A DNA stretch of 64,000 nt from Sandaracinobacteroides hominis (GCF_016464365.1 NZ_JADCUC010000003.1:124001-188000); one strand, 5' to 3'. Shown: positions 37,346 to 50,100, numbered from the stretch's first letter. The notes: generated from the sequence alone by a model not told the origin. Numbers and translations are program-made.

Positions 37346-38652
37346 CGATGCTGATTGCAACCGAAGAGGGCGTGGAGACGCTGGTGCAGGGCGCCGACGA
37401 CGCGCCGCTGATCGCCGTCATTCCGGGGGACGATGTCGCCCTGCATCGCCTGCACCTGATCGAGACCGATCCGACCCCCCGGCTGGAGGAAGCGCGGATG
37501 CGGGCGACGGATCTGGCCGCCCGCCCGCTCGACGAGCTGCATATCGCCGTCGGCCCGACCGACGCCGAGGGTGCCAGCTGGATCGCCATCATGGATCGCG
37601 AACGGATGGCAGGCCATCTCGCGCATTTCGATGCAGCCGGCGTGAAGCCCGCGCACCTGCTGCCCGCCGCTCTCCTGCTCGAGCCCGAGCCGGATGGCCC
37701 GGCCCTCGCCCGTTTCCACGACAGGGTACTCATCAAGACAGGCGAGGTTGCGGGCCTGATCGAACCCGCGCTCGCCTCGCCGCTTGCCGGCGTCAGCCAG
37801 CTGGGCCGGATGGCGCGCATGTCGGCCTTCGGCCCGGACGCCATCCCCGATCCCTTGCCGCTCGACATGCTGCAGGGCCTGTTCGCTCCCCGCCGCAAAT
37901 GGTGGAAGGAACGCCGCTTCCGCCTGTGGGCGGCCCTGCTCACGGCGCTGGCGCTGCTGCTGCTGATCGCACCCGCCCTCGTGGACCGCGCCCGCACGGC
38001 CGCCACCGTCGCCGCACACGACCGCGCCGTCGTCGAGCTGGCAGCCGCCACCCTCGGCAGCCGCCCGACAGACGCGGAGGCCGGCGCCGCCGCATTGGCA
38101 CAGGCCCGTCGCGCAGCAGAAGGCGGCGCGCTTGCCGCCCGCCTCACCGCCGTCGCGCAGGCAGTCGAACAGACCCCCGGCGCCCGCCTCGACAGCGCTC
38201 GCCTCGCCGGCGGGGAGCTGCAGCTGGTGCTGGGCGGCAGTGCCGATGCCATCAACGCGGTAGGCCCGAAACTGGCCGCCGGCGCCTTCACGGCAAAGGC
38301 CGACGGCACCAGCCTGACGCTGGGCGATCGCCGCGCCGGCATCGCCACCACCGACACACCGCTTTCCCGCTCGATGCTGCGGCTGGTCTCCGCCCGCTCC
38401 GACGCTGCCCTTGTCGCCGCTGCCAAGGCGCGCGGTGGCCGGATGCAGCCACAGGCAGTCGCCGCCGCCTTCATCGCCGCCGGCCTGTCGCAGCCGGGCA
38501 GCAGCGGCCCCATCCAGGTCGCTGCCGCCCGCTCCACGGTGCTGTTGCCGCTGCTCGCGGACCTTGAAATGAAGGGCGCCAACTTCACCGCCGCCAGCCT
38601 CTCGCGCAACGCCGACGAGACGCTTTCCGCCAGCTTCACGGCCGCGCCATGA
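37342..38652 (+). CDS. gspL: GspL with C-terminal GspM-like domain
   Basis: 436 residues. Cytoplasmic actin-like domain (about 1-185), one membrane helix (193-214, FRLWAALLTALALLLLI), a coiled Ala-rich segment, then a first ferredoxin-like domain (about 275-330, LDSARLAGGELQLVLGG). A second domain (about 340-436) contains STVLLPLLADLEMKGANFTA, resembling the C-terminal domain of GspM. No separate gspM follows. I infer a GspL-GspM fusion that lost the GspM membrane helix; the alternative is a GspL with a long tail. Confidence 0.82.
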   Translation: MTMLIATEEGVETLVQGADDAPLIAVIPGDDVALHRLHLIETDPTPRLEEARMRATDLAARPLDELHIAVGPTDAEGASWIAIMDRERMAGHLAHFDAAGVKPAHLLPAALLLEPEPDGPALARFHDRVLIKTGEVAGLIEPALASPLAGVSQLGRMARMSAFGPDAIPDPLPLDMLQGLFAPRRKWWKERRFRLWAALLTALALLLLIAPALVDRARTAATVAAHDRAVVELAAATLGSRPTDAEAGAAALAQARRAAEGGALAARLTAVAQAVEQTPGARLDSARLAGGELQLVLGGSADAINAVGPKLAAGAFTAKADGTSLTLGDRRAGIATTDTPLSRSMLRLVSARSDAALVAAAKARGGRMQPQAVAAAFIAAGLSQPGSSGPIQVAAARSTVLLPLLADLEMKGANFTAASLSRNADETLSASFTAAP

Positions 38653-39011
38653 TCCTCGCGATCCTTGCCGCCTCGCTTCTCGGCCTCACCGAGCTGCCGC
38701 CGCAAAAGGCCGAGCCGGGCCGCTGCCGCATCTTCCTGTGGACCCGCACCGAGCAACCGCTGCGCCTGGCCATGATCGACGAGACATCGAAAACAATGCG
38801 CATGCGCAAGGGAAAGCAGATGTTCGACATCGCCGAATATGCACCGGGCCAATATGGCGGCCACGGCTATACGGTGCTGGTAAACCTCGACTTTGCCGAC
38901 AACAACGCCATCCAGAACGGCCAGATCATCCGCTCCGGCTCGATGCGGCTGGAACAGCAGGGCGGGGAAACGATGTCGCTACCGGTGGGCGGGATGCGCG
39001 CCTGTAGCTGA
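38649..39011 (+). CDS. Unknown small protein at the end of the gsp operon
   Basis: 120 residues, ATGA overlap with gspL, so it is translated with the secretion genes. Short hydrophobic N-terminus (ILAILAASLLGLTEL) acting as a likely signal sequence, then CRIFLWTRTEQPLRLAMIDE, MRMRKGKQMFDIAEY, GYTVLVNLDFADNNAIQNG and SMRLEQQGGETMSLPVGGM with a final Cys. It is not GspN by size or sequence. A periplasmic accessory or pilotin-like part is conceivable. No family recognised. Confidence 0.72.
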   Translation: MILAILAASLLGLTELPPQKAEPGRCRIFLWTRTEQPLRLAMIDETSKTMRMRKGKQMFDIAEYAPGQYGGHGYTVLVNLDFADNNAIQNGQIIRSGSMRLEQQGGETMSLPVGGMRACS

Positions 39012-39027
39012 AGCAGCCCGTTCGACG

Positions 39028-39046
39028 GCGCGGGCTTTGCCCGCGC
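39028..39046 (+). terminator. Hairpin after the gsp operon
   Basis: Perfect 8-bp stem GCGCGGGC-TTT-GCCCGCGC just past the last gsp gene. No U-tract follows, so it may be a palindromic repeat or Rho-associated end rather than a classic intrinsic terminator. A similar GGCTTTGCC hairpin follows at about 39088. Confidence 0.4.
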
Positions 39047-39125
39047 TACGCATCTGAATCGAAATGCAACCCCGGCCGGACTCGGCGGCTTTGCCGACGG
39101 CCGGCACGCGGCAAACCCGCCGGCA

Positions 39126-43234
<4,109 letters not shown>

Positions 43235-43310
43235 GGCGCCGGTCTAGCGGTCGGGCGCCCAAGCCGCTAGAGGCGTCACATCCCTTCCCTAGCCAAGGAC
43301 AACAGCCAGC

Positions 43311-43610
43311 ATGCATACCGTGGCGGAACTGATCGGCTTCCTCGTCTATGTGTTGCAGCTGTTCATCTATGTCATCGTCATCCAGGCGATCCTGTCCTGG
43401 CTGGTCGCCTTCAACGTGGTGAACACCCAGAATCGCTTCGTCTGGAGCGTCCTGAACGGCCTCGAACGCTTCCTAAACCCGTTCCTGCGCCCCATCCGCA
43501 ACCTCCTGCCCGACATGGGCGGCATCGACCTGTCGCCGCTGGTGCTCGTGCTCGGCATCATCCTCACGCAGAGCCTGCTGCAGGGCCTCGCGATGGACCT
43601 CATCGCATGA
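43311..43610 (+). CDS. YggT-family membrane protein
   Basis: 99 residues. Two hydrophobic halves: [19 protein letters not shown] and [19 protein letters not shown], with the family motif [20 protein letters not shown] between. Implicated in osmotic or cell-division functions in other bacteria. ATGA overlap with folD. Confidence 0.9.
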   Translation: MHTVAELIGFLVYVLQLFIYVIVIQAILSWLVAFNVVNTQNRFVWSVLNGLERFLNPFLRPIRNLLPDMGGIDLSPLVLVLGIILTQSLLQGLAMDLIA

Positions 43611-44476
43611 CCGGCTCCGGCCAGATCATAGACGGCAAGGCCCACGCCGCCCGCCTGCGCGCCGATATCGCCCAGGCAGTCATTGCCCGCGCCTCGGCCG
43701 GCGCCCGTGCGCCCGCTCTCGCCGTGGTGCTTGTCGGCGACGATCCGGCCAGCCACGTCTATGTCCGCAACAAGACCGCCGCCTGCCGCGAAGCCGGGAT
43801 CACCTCGATCGAGCACCGGCGGGATGCCACCCTGCCCGAGGCCGAGCTGCTCGCACTGGTCCAGCAGCTGAACCGCGACCCCGCCGTCGACGGCATCCTC
43901 GTGCAACTCCCGCTTCCCGCCCATATCGACAGCGCCCGCATCATCTCGGCCATTTCGCCGGACAAGGATGTCGATGGCTTCTCGCCCGTAAACGCCGGGC
44001 GACTGGCGACCGGCCTAGACGGCTTCGTCCCCTGCACGCCGCTCGGCTGCCTGCGCCTGCTGCAGTCGACGCTCGGCGACATTGCGGGCGCCGAGGCCAT
44101 CGTCATCGGCCGCTCCAACATCGTCGGCCGGCCGATGGCCTCGCTGCTGATCGGCGCCTCGGCCACCGTCACCGTCGCCCACAGCCGCAGCCGCGATCTC
44201 CCGGGCCTCGTCCGCCGGGCCGACATCGTCATCGCCGCCGTCGGCCGCCCGGAAATGGTGCGCGGCAGCTGGCTGAAGCCCGGCTGCACGGTGATCGACG
44301 TGGGCATCAACCGGGTCCCGAAAGAATCCGGCGAAGGCACTCGCCTGGTCGGCGACGTCGCCTTCGCGGAGGCAGCCGAAGTCGCCGCGCACATCACCCC
44401 GGTGCCCGGTGGCGTAGGCCCGATGACCATCGCCTGCCTGCTGGAAAACACGCTGAAGGCAGCCTCGCTCCAGTGA
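43607..44476 (+). CDS. folD: Methylenetetrahydrofolate dehydrogenase/cyclohydrolase
   Basis: 289 residues. Bifunctional enzyme of one-carbon metabolism. Visible: [20 protein letters not shown] with nearby catalytic Lys in [53 protein letters not shown] (NADP loop), and [16 protein letters not shown] at the end. Stop overlaps the next gene's GTG start. Confidence 0.97.
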   Translation: MTGSGQIIDGKAHAARLRADIAQAVIARASAGARAPALAVVLVGDDPASHVYVRNKTAACREAGITSIEHRRDATLPEAELLALVQQLNRDPAVDGILVQLPLPAHIDSARIISAISPDKDVDGFSPVNAGRLATGLDGFVPCTPLGCLRLLQSTLGDIAGAEAIVIGRSNIVGRPMASLLIGASATVTVAHSRSRDLPGLVRRADIVIAAVGRPEMVRGSWLKPGCTVIDVGINRVPKESGEGTRLVGDVAFAEAAEVAAHITPVPGGVGPMTIACLLENTLKAASLQ

Positions 44477-45102
44477 GCTTCCCGCTCGACCTCTTCATCT
44501 CGGCGCTGGTGACGCTTCTCGTCGTCATCGATCCGCCCGGCGCGGCGCCGATCTTCGCCAGCCTCACCACCCGCTCCACCGATGCGGCACGGCGGGCGAT
44601 GGCCTATCGCTCGGTCCTCATCGCCTCGGCCATCCTGTTCGGCTTTGCGGCCTTCGGCGAACCTTTCCTGCGCGCGCTGGGCATCAGCCTCGATGCCTTC
44701 CGGGTGGCGGGGGGCATCATGCTGTTCCTGATCGCCATCGACATGGTGTTCGAAACCCGCGTGAAGCGGCGCGAGGAACGCGCCCAGGCCGTGAACGACG
44801 AAGCAGTCGAGGATGTCTCGGTATTCCCGATGGCGATGCCGATGATCGCCGGCCCGGGATCGATAGCCGCAGTGATGCTGCTGACCTCCAAGGCGACCGG
44901 CCCGATGCAGTCCTTCGCGGTCTATCTGGCCCTCGCCATCGTCCTCCTGCTCACGCTGGCGGCGCTGCTGGCCGCCGGCCCGATCATGCAGCGGGTCGGG
45001 GCCAAGGTGGAGGGGATGATCACCCGGCTGCTGGGGGTGATCCTGGCCGCGCTTGCCGCGCAGATTGTCATCGACGGGCTGATCGGCGCGTTCCGCGTCT
45101 GA
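44473..45102 (+). CDS. MarC-family inner-membrane protein
   Basis: 209 residues, GTG start in a GTGA overlap with folD. Six hydrophobic helices; family motifs [17 protein letters not shown] near the N-terminus, and [20 protein letters not shown] in the middle, with QIVIDGL near the end. UPF0056/MarC proteins have no established substrate despite the name. Confidence 0.92.
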   Translation: MSFPLDLFISALVTLLVVIDPPGAAPIFASLTTRSTDAARRAMAYRSVLIASAILFGFAAFGEPFLRALGISLDAFRVAGGIMLFLIAIDMVFETRVKRREERAQAVNDEAVEDVSVFPMAMPMIAGPGSIAAVMLLTSKATGPMQSFAVYLALAIVLLLTLAALLAAGPIMQRVGAKVEGMITRLLGVILAALAAQIVIDGLIGAFRV

Positions 45103-45225
45103 ACAACATGGTTAACGCTTGCAAACACTAACCGGTTGATTAGGTGTAAAATTCATTGACATATATCGCGCCTAAATCTGTTACCCCCTGCGGCAAATAG
45201 TTGCGATTCAAGGGGTGTCTCCATT

Positions 45226-45241
45226 TGGCACGCCAATTGCA
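45226..45241 (+). promoter_or_regulatory. Sigma-54 (RpoN) promoter
   Basis: TTGGCACG-CCAA-TTGCA (TGGCAC at 45226-45231, TTGCA at 45237-45241) matches the -24/-12 consensus YTGGCACG-N4-TTGCW fully, with GG to GC spacing of 10 bp. It lies 54 bp before the ATG of the PEP-CTERM gene. AT-rich DNA at 45140-45200 could hold activator sites. Sigma-54 control of PEP-CTERM genes through PrsK/PrsR is known in other Gram-negatives. Confidence 0.8.
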
Positions 45242-45295
45242 CCCTGTAATCCGGTGGCGAACATCTCGCCGCGTACATGGGGTTGGAGATTTTCC

Positions 45296-46045
45296 ATGAA
45301 GTTCATTCTCGCGGCTGCCGGCGCAGCCCTCTTTGCCGTCCCGGCCTTGGCCGCCGTTAGCGTCAACTACGAAGCGCCCGGTGTGCAGAACACCACTGCT
45401 GGCTTCACCACGTCCGGCGTGGAGACCTTCGACGGTCAGCCGATCGGCTCGGCAGCAAACTTCGTCACGGATTTCGGCACCGGCGGCGCCATCCAGGCCA
45501 CCTATTCCGGCGGCCGCATCGACGACGCCAACGTCTTTGGCTCTGCCGGCGGCACGGGTCAGCATGTGGTGACCTTCTCGAACCTGACGCCGATCACCAT
45601 CAATTTCACCACGACGCTGCCGGAAGGGCTGACCTATTTCGGCTATTGGCTGTCGGCGCTCAACAGTGGCAACCAGCTTGAATTCTACTACCAGGGCAAT
45701 CTGGTCAAGGCGATCAACCCGGCCGAGGTCGCCGGCTTCGTCGGCAGCTGCCCGAATGCCTATTGCGGCAACCCGAACGCCCCTTACACCGGCGGCAATT
45801 CGGGCGAGCCCTATGCCTTCCTCAACGTCTATTTCACGGGCGGCGACCAGTTTGACCGCATCGTGATCACCCAGACTGCAGGCGGCGGCTATGAATCCGA
45901 CAACCACACCGTCGGCTTCTACACCCGCCCCGGCGGCGAGGGCGCGGTTCCGGAACCCGCCACCTGGGCGATGCTGATCGCGGGCTTCGGCCTCGTCGGC
46001 GCCGCGGCGCGCCGCCGCAACCGGATCGCCGCCACTCTGGCCTGA
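45296..46045 (+). CDS. PEPxxWA-CTERM exported surface protein (Npun_F0296-like)
   Basis: 249 residues from ATG 45296 (GGAG upstream). Signal peptide ending ALAA; the mature part has ETFDGQPIGS, DANVFGSAGGTGQHVV, GLTYFGYWLSALNSGNQLEF, NSGEPYAFLNVYF, FDRIVITQT and GYESDNHTVGFY, which I recognise as similar to the Npun_F0296 exosortase-dependent surface family. C-terminal sorting signal [17 protein letters not shown] plus an Arg-rich end. Processed by an exosortase encoded elsewhere. Preceded by a consensus sigma-54 promoter and followed by a terminator. Confidence 0.9.
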   Translation: MKFILAAAGAALFAVPALAAVSVNYEAPGVQNTTAGFTTSGVETFDGQPIGSAANFVTDFGTGGAIQATYSGGRIDDANVFGSAGGTGQHVVTFSNLTPITINFTTTLPEGLTYFGYWLSALNSGNQLEFYYQGNLVKAINPAEVAGFVGSCPNAYCGNPNAPYTGGNSGEPYAFLNVYFTGGDQFDRIVITQTAGGGYESDNHTVGFYTRPGGEGAVPEPATWAMLIAGFGLVGAAARRRNRIAATLA

Positions 46046-46070
46046 TCCGGCAGCGTCGGGAATGATTTGG

Positions 46071-46108
46071 GGGGCGTCCACGCAGCAGCGTGGGCGCCCC
46101 TTTCGTTT
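46071..46108 (+). terminator. Intrinsic terminator of the PEP-CTERM gene
   Basis: 12-bp stem GGGGCGTCCACG / CGTGGGCGCCCC (one G-T pair) around a 6-nt loop, followed by TTTCGTTT, about 25 nt after the stop codon. Confidence 0.85.
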
Positions 46109-46309
46109 CGGGCACACCCCATTTCGGGCCCATCTCCCAGGCTCCGCCCGCATAAGCTGCGCACCCTGCGACATGCGCCCCCTTGCACTTTTGCTGAAGC
46201 ATGGTGACATTGGGTCGTAACCGGGAGTCTCCGCTCCGGAGGCACCCACCCCGAAAACCAGCTTGCTGGTTTGCAGGACCCGGCGAAGGCCGGAAGTCAG
46301 GAAGGTCAG

Positions 46310-48649
46310 ATGCCCTCGTTTTCCCGAGACCTTGAATCCACTCTCCACAATGCGCTGGCCGAAGCCAGCCGCCGTCGCCACGAATATGCGACCCTGGAGC
46401 ACCTGCTGCTCGCCCTCATTTCCGACACCCATGCCTCCGTGGTGATGAAGGCCTGCGGCGTCGATCTCGAGGAACTCTCCGCGCAGGTCACCCGCTACCT
46501 CGACACCGAACTGGGCAGCCTGAAGGCCGACTCGTCGGTCGATCCCTCGCCCACCGCCGGCTTCCAGCGCGTCGTGCAGCGCGCCATCCTGCACGTGCAG
46601 TCGTCCGGCCGCGAGGAAGTGACCGGCGCCAACGTCCTCGTCGCCCTGTTCTCCGAGCGCGAGAGCCACGCCGTCTATTTCCTGCAGCAGCAGGACATGA
46701 CCCGCCTCGACGCCGTTTCCTACATCAGCCACGGCATCGCCAAGACGGCCGGCATGAGCGAATCCAAATCGCCCAAGGGCGCCGAGGAACAGACCGAGCA
46801 GCGCGAGGAAAAACGCGAAGGCCGCCAGAAGCAGCCGGAATCGGCGCTGAAGCAGTTCACCGTCAACCTCAACGACAAGGCGAAATCCGGAAAGATCGAT
46901 GTCCTCATCGGCCGCGAGGCCGAGGTGGACCGCACTATTCAGATCCTCTGCCGCCGTTCGAAGAACAACCCGCTCTATGTGGGCGATCCCGGCGTCGGCA
47001 AGACCGCCATTGCCGAGGGCCTCGCCCGCAAGATCATCGAGGGCAATGTCCCCGACGTGCTGAAGCCCGCCGTCATCTACGCGCTCGACATGGGCGCGCT
47101 GCTCGCCGGCACCCGCTATCGCGGCGACTTCGAGGAGCGGCTGAAGAATGTCGTGTCCGAGCTGGAAAAATTGCCCCACGCCATTCTCTTCATCGACGAA
47201 ATCCACACGGTGATCGGCGCCGGCGCAACGTCCGGCGGCGCAATGGATGCCTCCAATCTGCTGAAGCCCGCGCTCAGCGGCGGCAGCATCCGCTGCATCG
47301 GCTCCACCACCTACAAGGAATTCCGCAACCACTTCGAGAAGGACCGCGCCCTGCTCAGGCGCTTCCAGAAGATCGACGTGAACGAGCCGACGGTCGAGGA
47401 CACCATCAAGATCCTCACCGGCCTGAAGCCCGCCTTCGAAAAGCACCACAAGGTGCGCTACACCCCCGACGCCATAAAGTCGGCGGTAGAGCTCTCCGCG
47501 CGCTACATCAACGACCGCAAGCTGCCGGACAAGGCGATCGACGTCATCGACGAGTCCGGCTCGGCGCAGATGCTGGTGACAGAGGCCAAGCGCAAGCGCG
47601 TCATCGGTGTGAAGGAAATCGAGGCTGTCGTCGCCACCATGGCGCGCATCCCGCCGAAATCCGTCTCCACCGACGACAAGAAGGTGCTGCAGAACCTGGA
47701 CGCCGAGCTGAAGCGCGTCGTGTTCGGGCAGGACAAGGCGATCGATCTGCTGGCAAGCGCCATCAAGCTCAGCCGTGCGGGCTTGCGCGAACCGAACAAG
47801 CCGATCGGCAACTATCTCTTCTCCGGCCCCACCGGCGTCGGCAAGACGGAAGTCGCCCGCCAGCTCGCCTCGATCCTCGGCATCCCGCTCACCCGCTTCG
47901 ACATGTCGGAGTATATGGAGCGCCACTCGGTCAGCCGCCTTATCGGCGCGCCTCCGGGCTATGTCGGCTTCGACCAGGGCGGCCTTCTCACCGATGCCGT
48001 CGATCAGAACCCGCACAGCGTGCTGCTGCTGGATGAAATCGAAAAGGCCCACCCGGACCTCTTCAACATCCTGCTGCAGGTGATGGACAACGGCAAGCTG
48101 ACCGACCACCACGGCAAGACGGTGGATTTCCGCAACACCATCCTCATCATGACCACCAATGCAGGCGCCGCCGACATGGCGCGCGAAGGCATCGGCTTCG
48201 GCGCCACCCAGCGCGTCGGCGAGGACGAGGAAGCGATCAAGCGGATGTTCACGCCGGAGTTCCGCAACCGTCTCGATGCAACGGTGCCGTTCGATTACCT
48301 GCCGCCATCGATCGTGGCGCGCGTCATCGACAAGTTCATCCTCCAGCTGGAGCTGCAGCTGGCCGAGCGCGACGTCCATATCGCGCTGGAAGACGATGCC
48401 AAGGACTGGCTGATCGAGCGCGGCTACGACAAGCTCTATGGCGCGCGTCCGCTGGGCCGCCTCATTCAAGAGGCGATCAAGCGCCCGCTCGCCGACGAGC
48501 TGCTCTTCGGCAAGCTGGTCAACGGCGGCGAGGTCCGCGTCCATGTGAAGGACGACAGGCCCGCCTTCGAGATCATCCCGGCGGCACCCAAGCCAAAGCG
48601 GAAGAAGAAGGTGGCCGCACTCCCGGCACCGTCCACCGACGAAGCGTAG
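46310..48649 (+). CDS. clpA: ATP-dependent Clp protease ATP-binding subunit ClpA
   Basis: 779 residues from ATG 46310 (GGAAGG upstream). Clp_N repeats (SRDLESTLHNALAEA, HEYATLEHLLLAL), a charged linker, AAA-1 Walker A GDPGVGKTAIAEG, AAA-2 Walker A GPTGVGKTEVARQ, and the ClpP-docking loop GIGFG. No ClpB middle domain, so ClpA. No clpS is immediately upstream, where it is often found. Its TAG stop is the first three bases of the 271-bp nested palindrome. A short hairpin (AAACCAGC/GCTGGTTT) lies at about 46255-46272, before the start. Confidence 0.95.
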   Translation: MPSFSRDLESTLHNALAEASRRRHEYATLEHLLLALISDTHASVVMKACGVDLEELSAQVTRYLDTELGSLKADSSVDPSPTAGFQRVVQRAILHVQSSGREEVTGANVLVALFSERESHAVYFLQQQDMTRLDAVSYISHGIAKTAGMSESKSPKGAEEQTEQREEKREGRQKQPESALKQFTVNLNDKAKSGKIDVLIGREAEVDRTIQILCRRSKNNPLYVGDPGVGKTAIAEGLARKIIEGNVPDVLKPAVIYALDMGALLAGTRYRGDFEERLKNVVSELEKLPHAILFIDEIHTVIGAGATSGGAMDASNLLKPALSGGSIRCIGSTTYKEFRNHFEKDRALLRRFQKIDVNEPTVEDTIKILTGLKPAFEKHHKVRYTPDAIKSAVELSARYINDRKLPDKAIDVIDESGSAQMLVTEAKRKRVIGVKEIEAVVATMARIPPKSVSTDDKKVLQNLDAELKRVVFGQDKAIDLLASAIKLSRAGLREPNKPIGNYLFSGPTGVGKTEVARQLASILGIPLTRFDMSEYMERHSVSRLIGAPPGYVGFDQGGLLTDAVDQNPHSVLLLDEIEKAHPDLFNILLQVMDNGKLTDHHGKTVDFRNTILIMTTNAGAADMAREGIGFGATQRVGEDEEAIKRMFTPEFRNRLDATVPFDYLPPSIVARVIDKFILQLELQLAERDVHIALEDDAKDWLIERGYDKLYGARPLGRLIQEAIKRPLADELLFGKLVNGGEVRVHVKDDRPAFEIIPAAPKPKRKKKVAALPAPSTDEA

Positions 48650-48917
48650 GACGTGAACCCATAAACGGAAGGCATTTTGACGCGGTTTTCAGCCCCGAGA
48701 CGAGTGAGCAAGCGCAGTCCGGCTACCTGAAGGTAGCTGGCAAGCGCAGCGAGCGCTGGATCGGGTCTGAAAACCGCGCCTTCGGTGGGCCAGGCAGGCG
48801 AAATCAACGCCGTCGCCGTCCTCACCGGGGGGCAAAGCCCCGCTTTCGGCCGCCGCCAACGCCGATTTCGCCTGCCTGACCCATCAAAACGCCTTCCGTT
48901 TATGGGTTCACGTCCTA
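48647..48917. repeat. Nested palindromic element (34-bp closing arms with two long inner hairpins)
   Basis: Outer arms at 48647-48680 and 48884-48917 are inverted copies with one mismatch in 34. Inside, hairpin 1 has 18-bp arms at 48681-48698 and 48761-48778 (one mismatch) enclosing a smaller GCTACC-TGAA-GGTAGC hairpin. Hairpin 2 has 20-bp arms at 48786-48805 and 48863-48882 (one mismatch), enclosing GGGGC-AAA-GCCCC. The whole forms a three-way junction, with the left arm beginning on the clpA TAG. It fills the 322-bp gap after clpA; I see no gene in that gap. No transposase and no terminator U-run. Confidence 0.85.
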
Positions 48918-48971
48918 GGAACCTCAGCCTGGCTGCCCGGTTAAACCCGGGTAGCCAGCAAGGAGGAAACC

Positions 48972-49451
48972 ATGCCGACCCCGCAGCAACTGGAAGAAAA
49001 TTTCTGGAAGGCGCTGAAATCCGACCGGACCGTGATGCTCGGCATCGACCGGTTCGAGGATCACGTCCGCCCGATGACCGCCATGTTCGAGGAGGCCGGC
49101 GGCCCGATCTGGTTCTTCACGTCCAGGGAAAACACGATCGTCGAACATGCCGGCAAGGCCAGCCCCGCCACCGCGACCTTTGCAGCCAAGGATCACAAGC
49201 TGTTCGCCACCATCGAAGGCCGCCTGCAGGTGGACATGGATCGGGCGGTGATCGACCGCCTGTGGAACCCATTCATCGCCGCCTGGTACGAAGGCGGCAA
49301 GGAAGACCCCAAGCTGGTCCTCCTTCGCTTCGACGCGGACGAGGCAAAGATCTGGGAAAACGAGAACAACCTGTTCGCCGGCCTGAAGATGCTGCTCGGC
49401 GTCGACCCCAAGAAGGATTATGCCGACAAGGTTGCCACTGTCGCGCTCTGA
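48972..49451 (+). CDS. Pyridoxamine 5'-phosphate oxidase-like general stress protein
   Basis: 159 residues, strong AAGGAGG site 6 nt before ATG. FMN-binding split barrel of the general-stress-protein 26 kind: KSDRTVMLGI, HVRPMTAMFEEAGGPIWFFT, HKLFATIEGRLQV, DRLWNPFIAAWYEGG and KEDPKLVLLRFDADEAKIWE. Probably a flavin-dependent oxidoreductase; substrate not known. Confidence 0.85.
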   Translation: MPTPQQLEENFWKALKSDRTVMLGIDRFEDHVRPMTAMFEEAGGPIWFFTSRENTIVEHAGKASPATATFAAKDHKLFATIEGRLQVDMDRAVIDRLWNPFIAAWYEGGKEDPKLVLLRFDADEAKIWENENNLFAGLKMLLGVDPKKDYADKVATVAL

Positions 49452-49527
49452 CGGCGCAAGGGTCGTGCGGGTGGCCAAGAGCTCAGCGCTCATTGAGATG
49501 TCCTATTCGGCATGTTAGCTTATCGCT

Positions 49528-49773
49528 ATGCGTGTGACATCGTCTAACCGTTCGAAGGGCGCTTCCCGCCGATATGCGTCGGCCCCCTGCGCTCGCCTGA
49601 GAGCGCAGGGGCTGCGTCGCGTGGAGCTCTGGGTTCCCGATATGCATTCGACGCGCTTCGCGGCGGCTCGGTTCCGAACGATGGCTCAGCGGCAAAGCGC
49701 TCGGGCGGCCATCGCCGATGACGTGTACGATGATCAGCTGTTCGTGGAAAATCTCGCCGACTGGGACGAATAA
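49528..49773 (+). CDS. MazE-like antitoxin (DUF3018 type)
   Basis: 81 residues. RLRAQGLRRVELWVPDMHSTRFAAARFR is represented here by LRAQGLRRVELWVPD, the DUF3018 antitoxin core, followed by an acidic C-terminus (DVYDDQLFVENLADWDE) expected to cover the toxin. The N-terminal 20 residues are basic. Its TAA is followed directly by the toxin GTG start, the usual antitoxin-first order. Base composition is less GC-rich than neighbours, suggesting transfer. Confidence 0.82.
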   Translation: MRVTSSNRSKGASRRYASAPCARLRAQGLRRVELWVPDMHSTRFAAARFRTMAQRQSARAAIADDVYDDQLFVENLADWDE

Positions 49774-50100
49774 GTGCGGCGTGGCAGTGTCGTCACCGTT
49801 GCAGGTGGCGGAGATTTTACGGGCAAGCCGAGACCAGCCATTATTGTTCAGGCCGATGCGTTCCACCTCACCGGATCGGTCACGCTCTGCCCACTTACCA
49901 CGACAGACATAGATGCACGACTTTTTCGTATCGCGATTTCTCCCAATGCCGAAAACGGACTGAAGGCGCACTCCTGGGCCATGACCGACAAGTTGGTGAC
50001 CGTTCGTCGGGAGCGCGTCCACTCCGTGATCGGCCATATCACCGACGGCGAGTTGCTGCAGCTGAGCCGAGCGATGATTGTCTTTCTTGGCCTCGCCTGA
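49774..50100 (+). CDS. MazF/PemK-family mRNA interferase toxin
   Basis: 108 residues, GTG start immediately after the antitoxin stop. PemK-like fold: MRRGSVVTVAGGGDFTGKPRPAIIVQ is seen by its anchors RRGSVVTV and GKPRPAIIVQ, then SVTLCPLTT, HSWAMTDKLVTVRRERVHSV and IGHITDGELLQLSRAM. The His-Ser-Trp-x-Met-x-Asp-Lys stretch matches the toxin core. An endoribonuclease neutralised by the upstream protein. Confidence 0.87.
   Translation: MRRGSVVTVAGGGDFTGKPRPAIIVQADAFHLTGSVTLCPLTTTDIDARLFRIAISPNAENGLKAHSWAMTDKLVTVRRERVHSVIGHITDGELLQLSRAMIVFLGLA

Noticed and set aside
45140-48544. Very long open frame (over 1100 codons) antisense to clpA
   Set aside because: It mirrors the clpA codons, has no family motifs or ribosome site, and runs across the PEP-CTERM gene and its terminator. 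Long antisense frames are expected in GC-rich DNA with strong third-position bias.
48660-48920. Nested palindrome considered as a simple clpA terminator
   Set aside because: No U-tract follows any of the stems, and the arms are far longer than terminators need.
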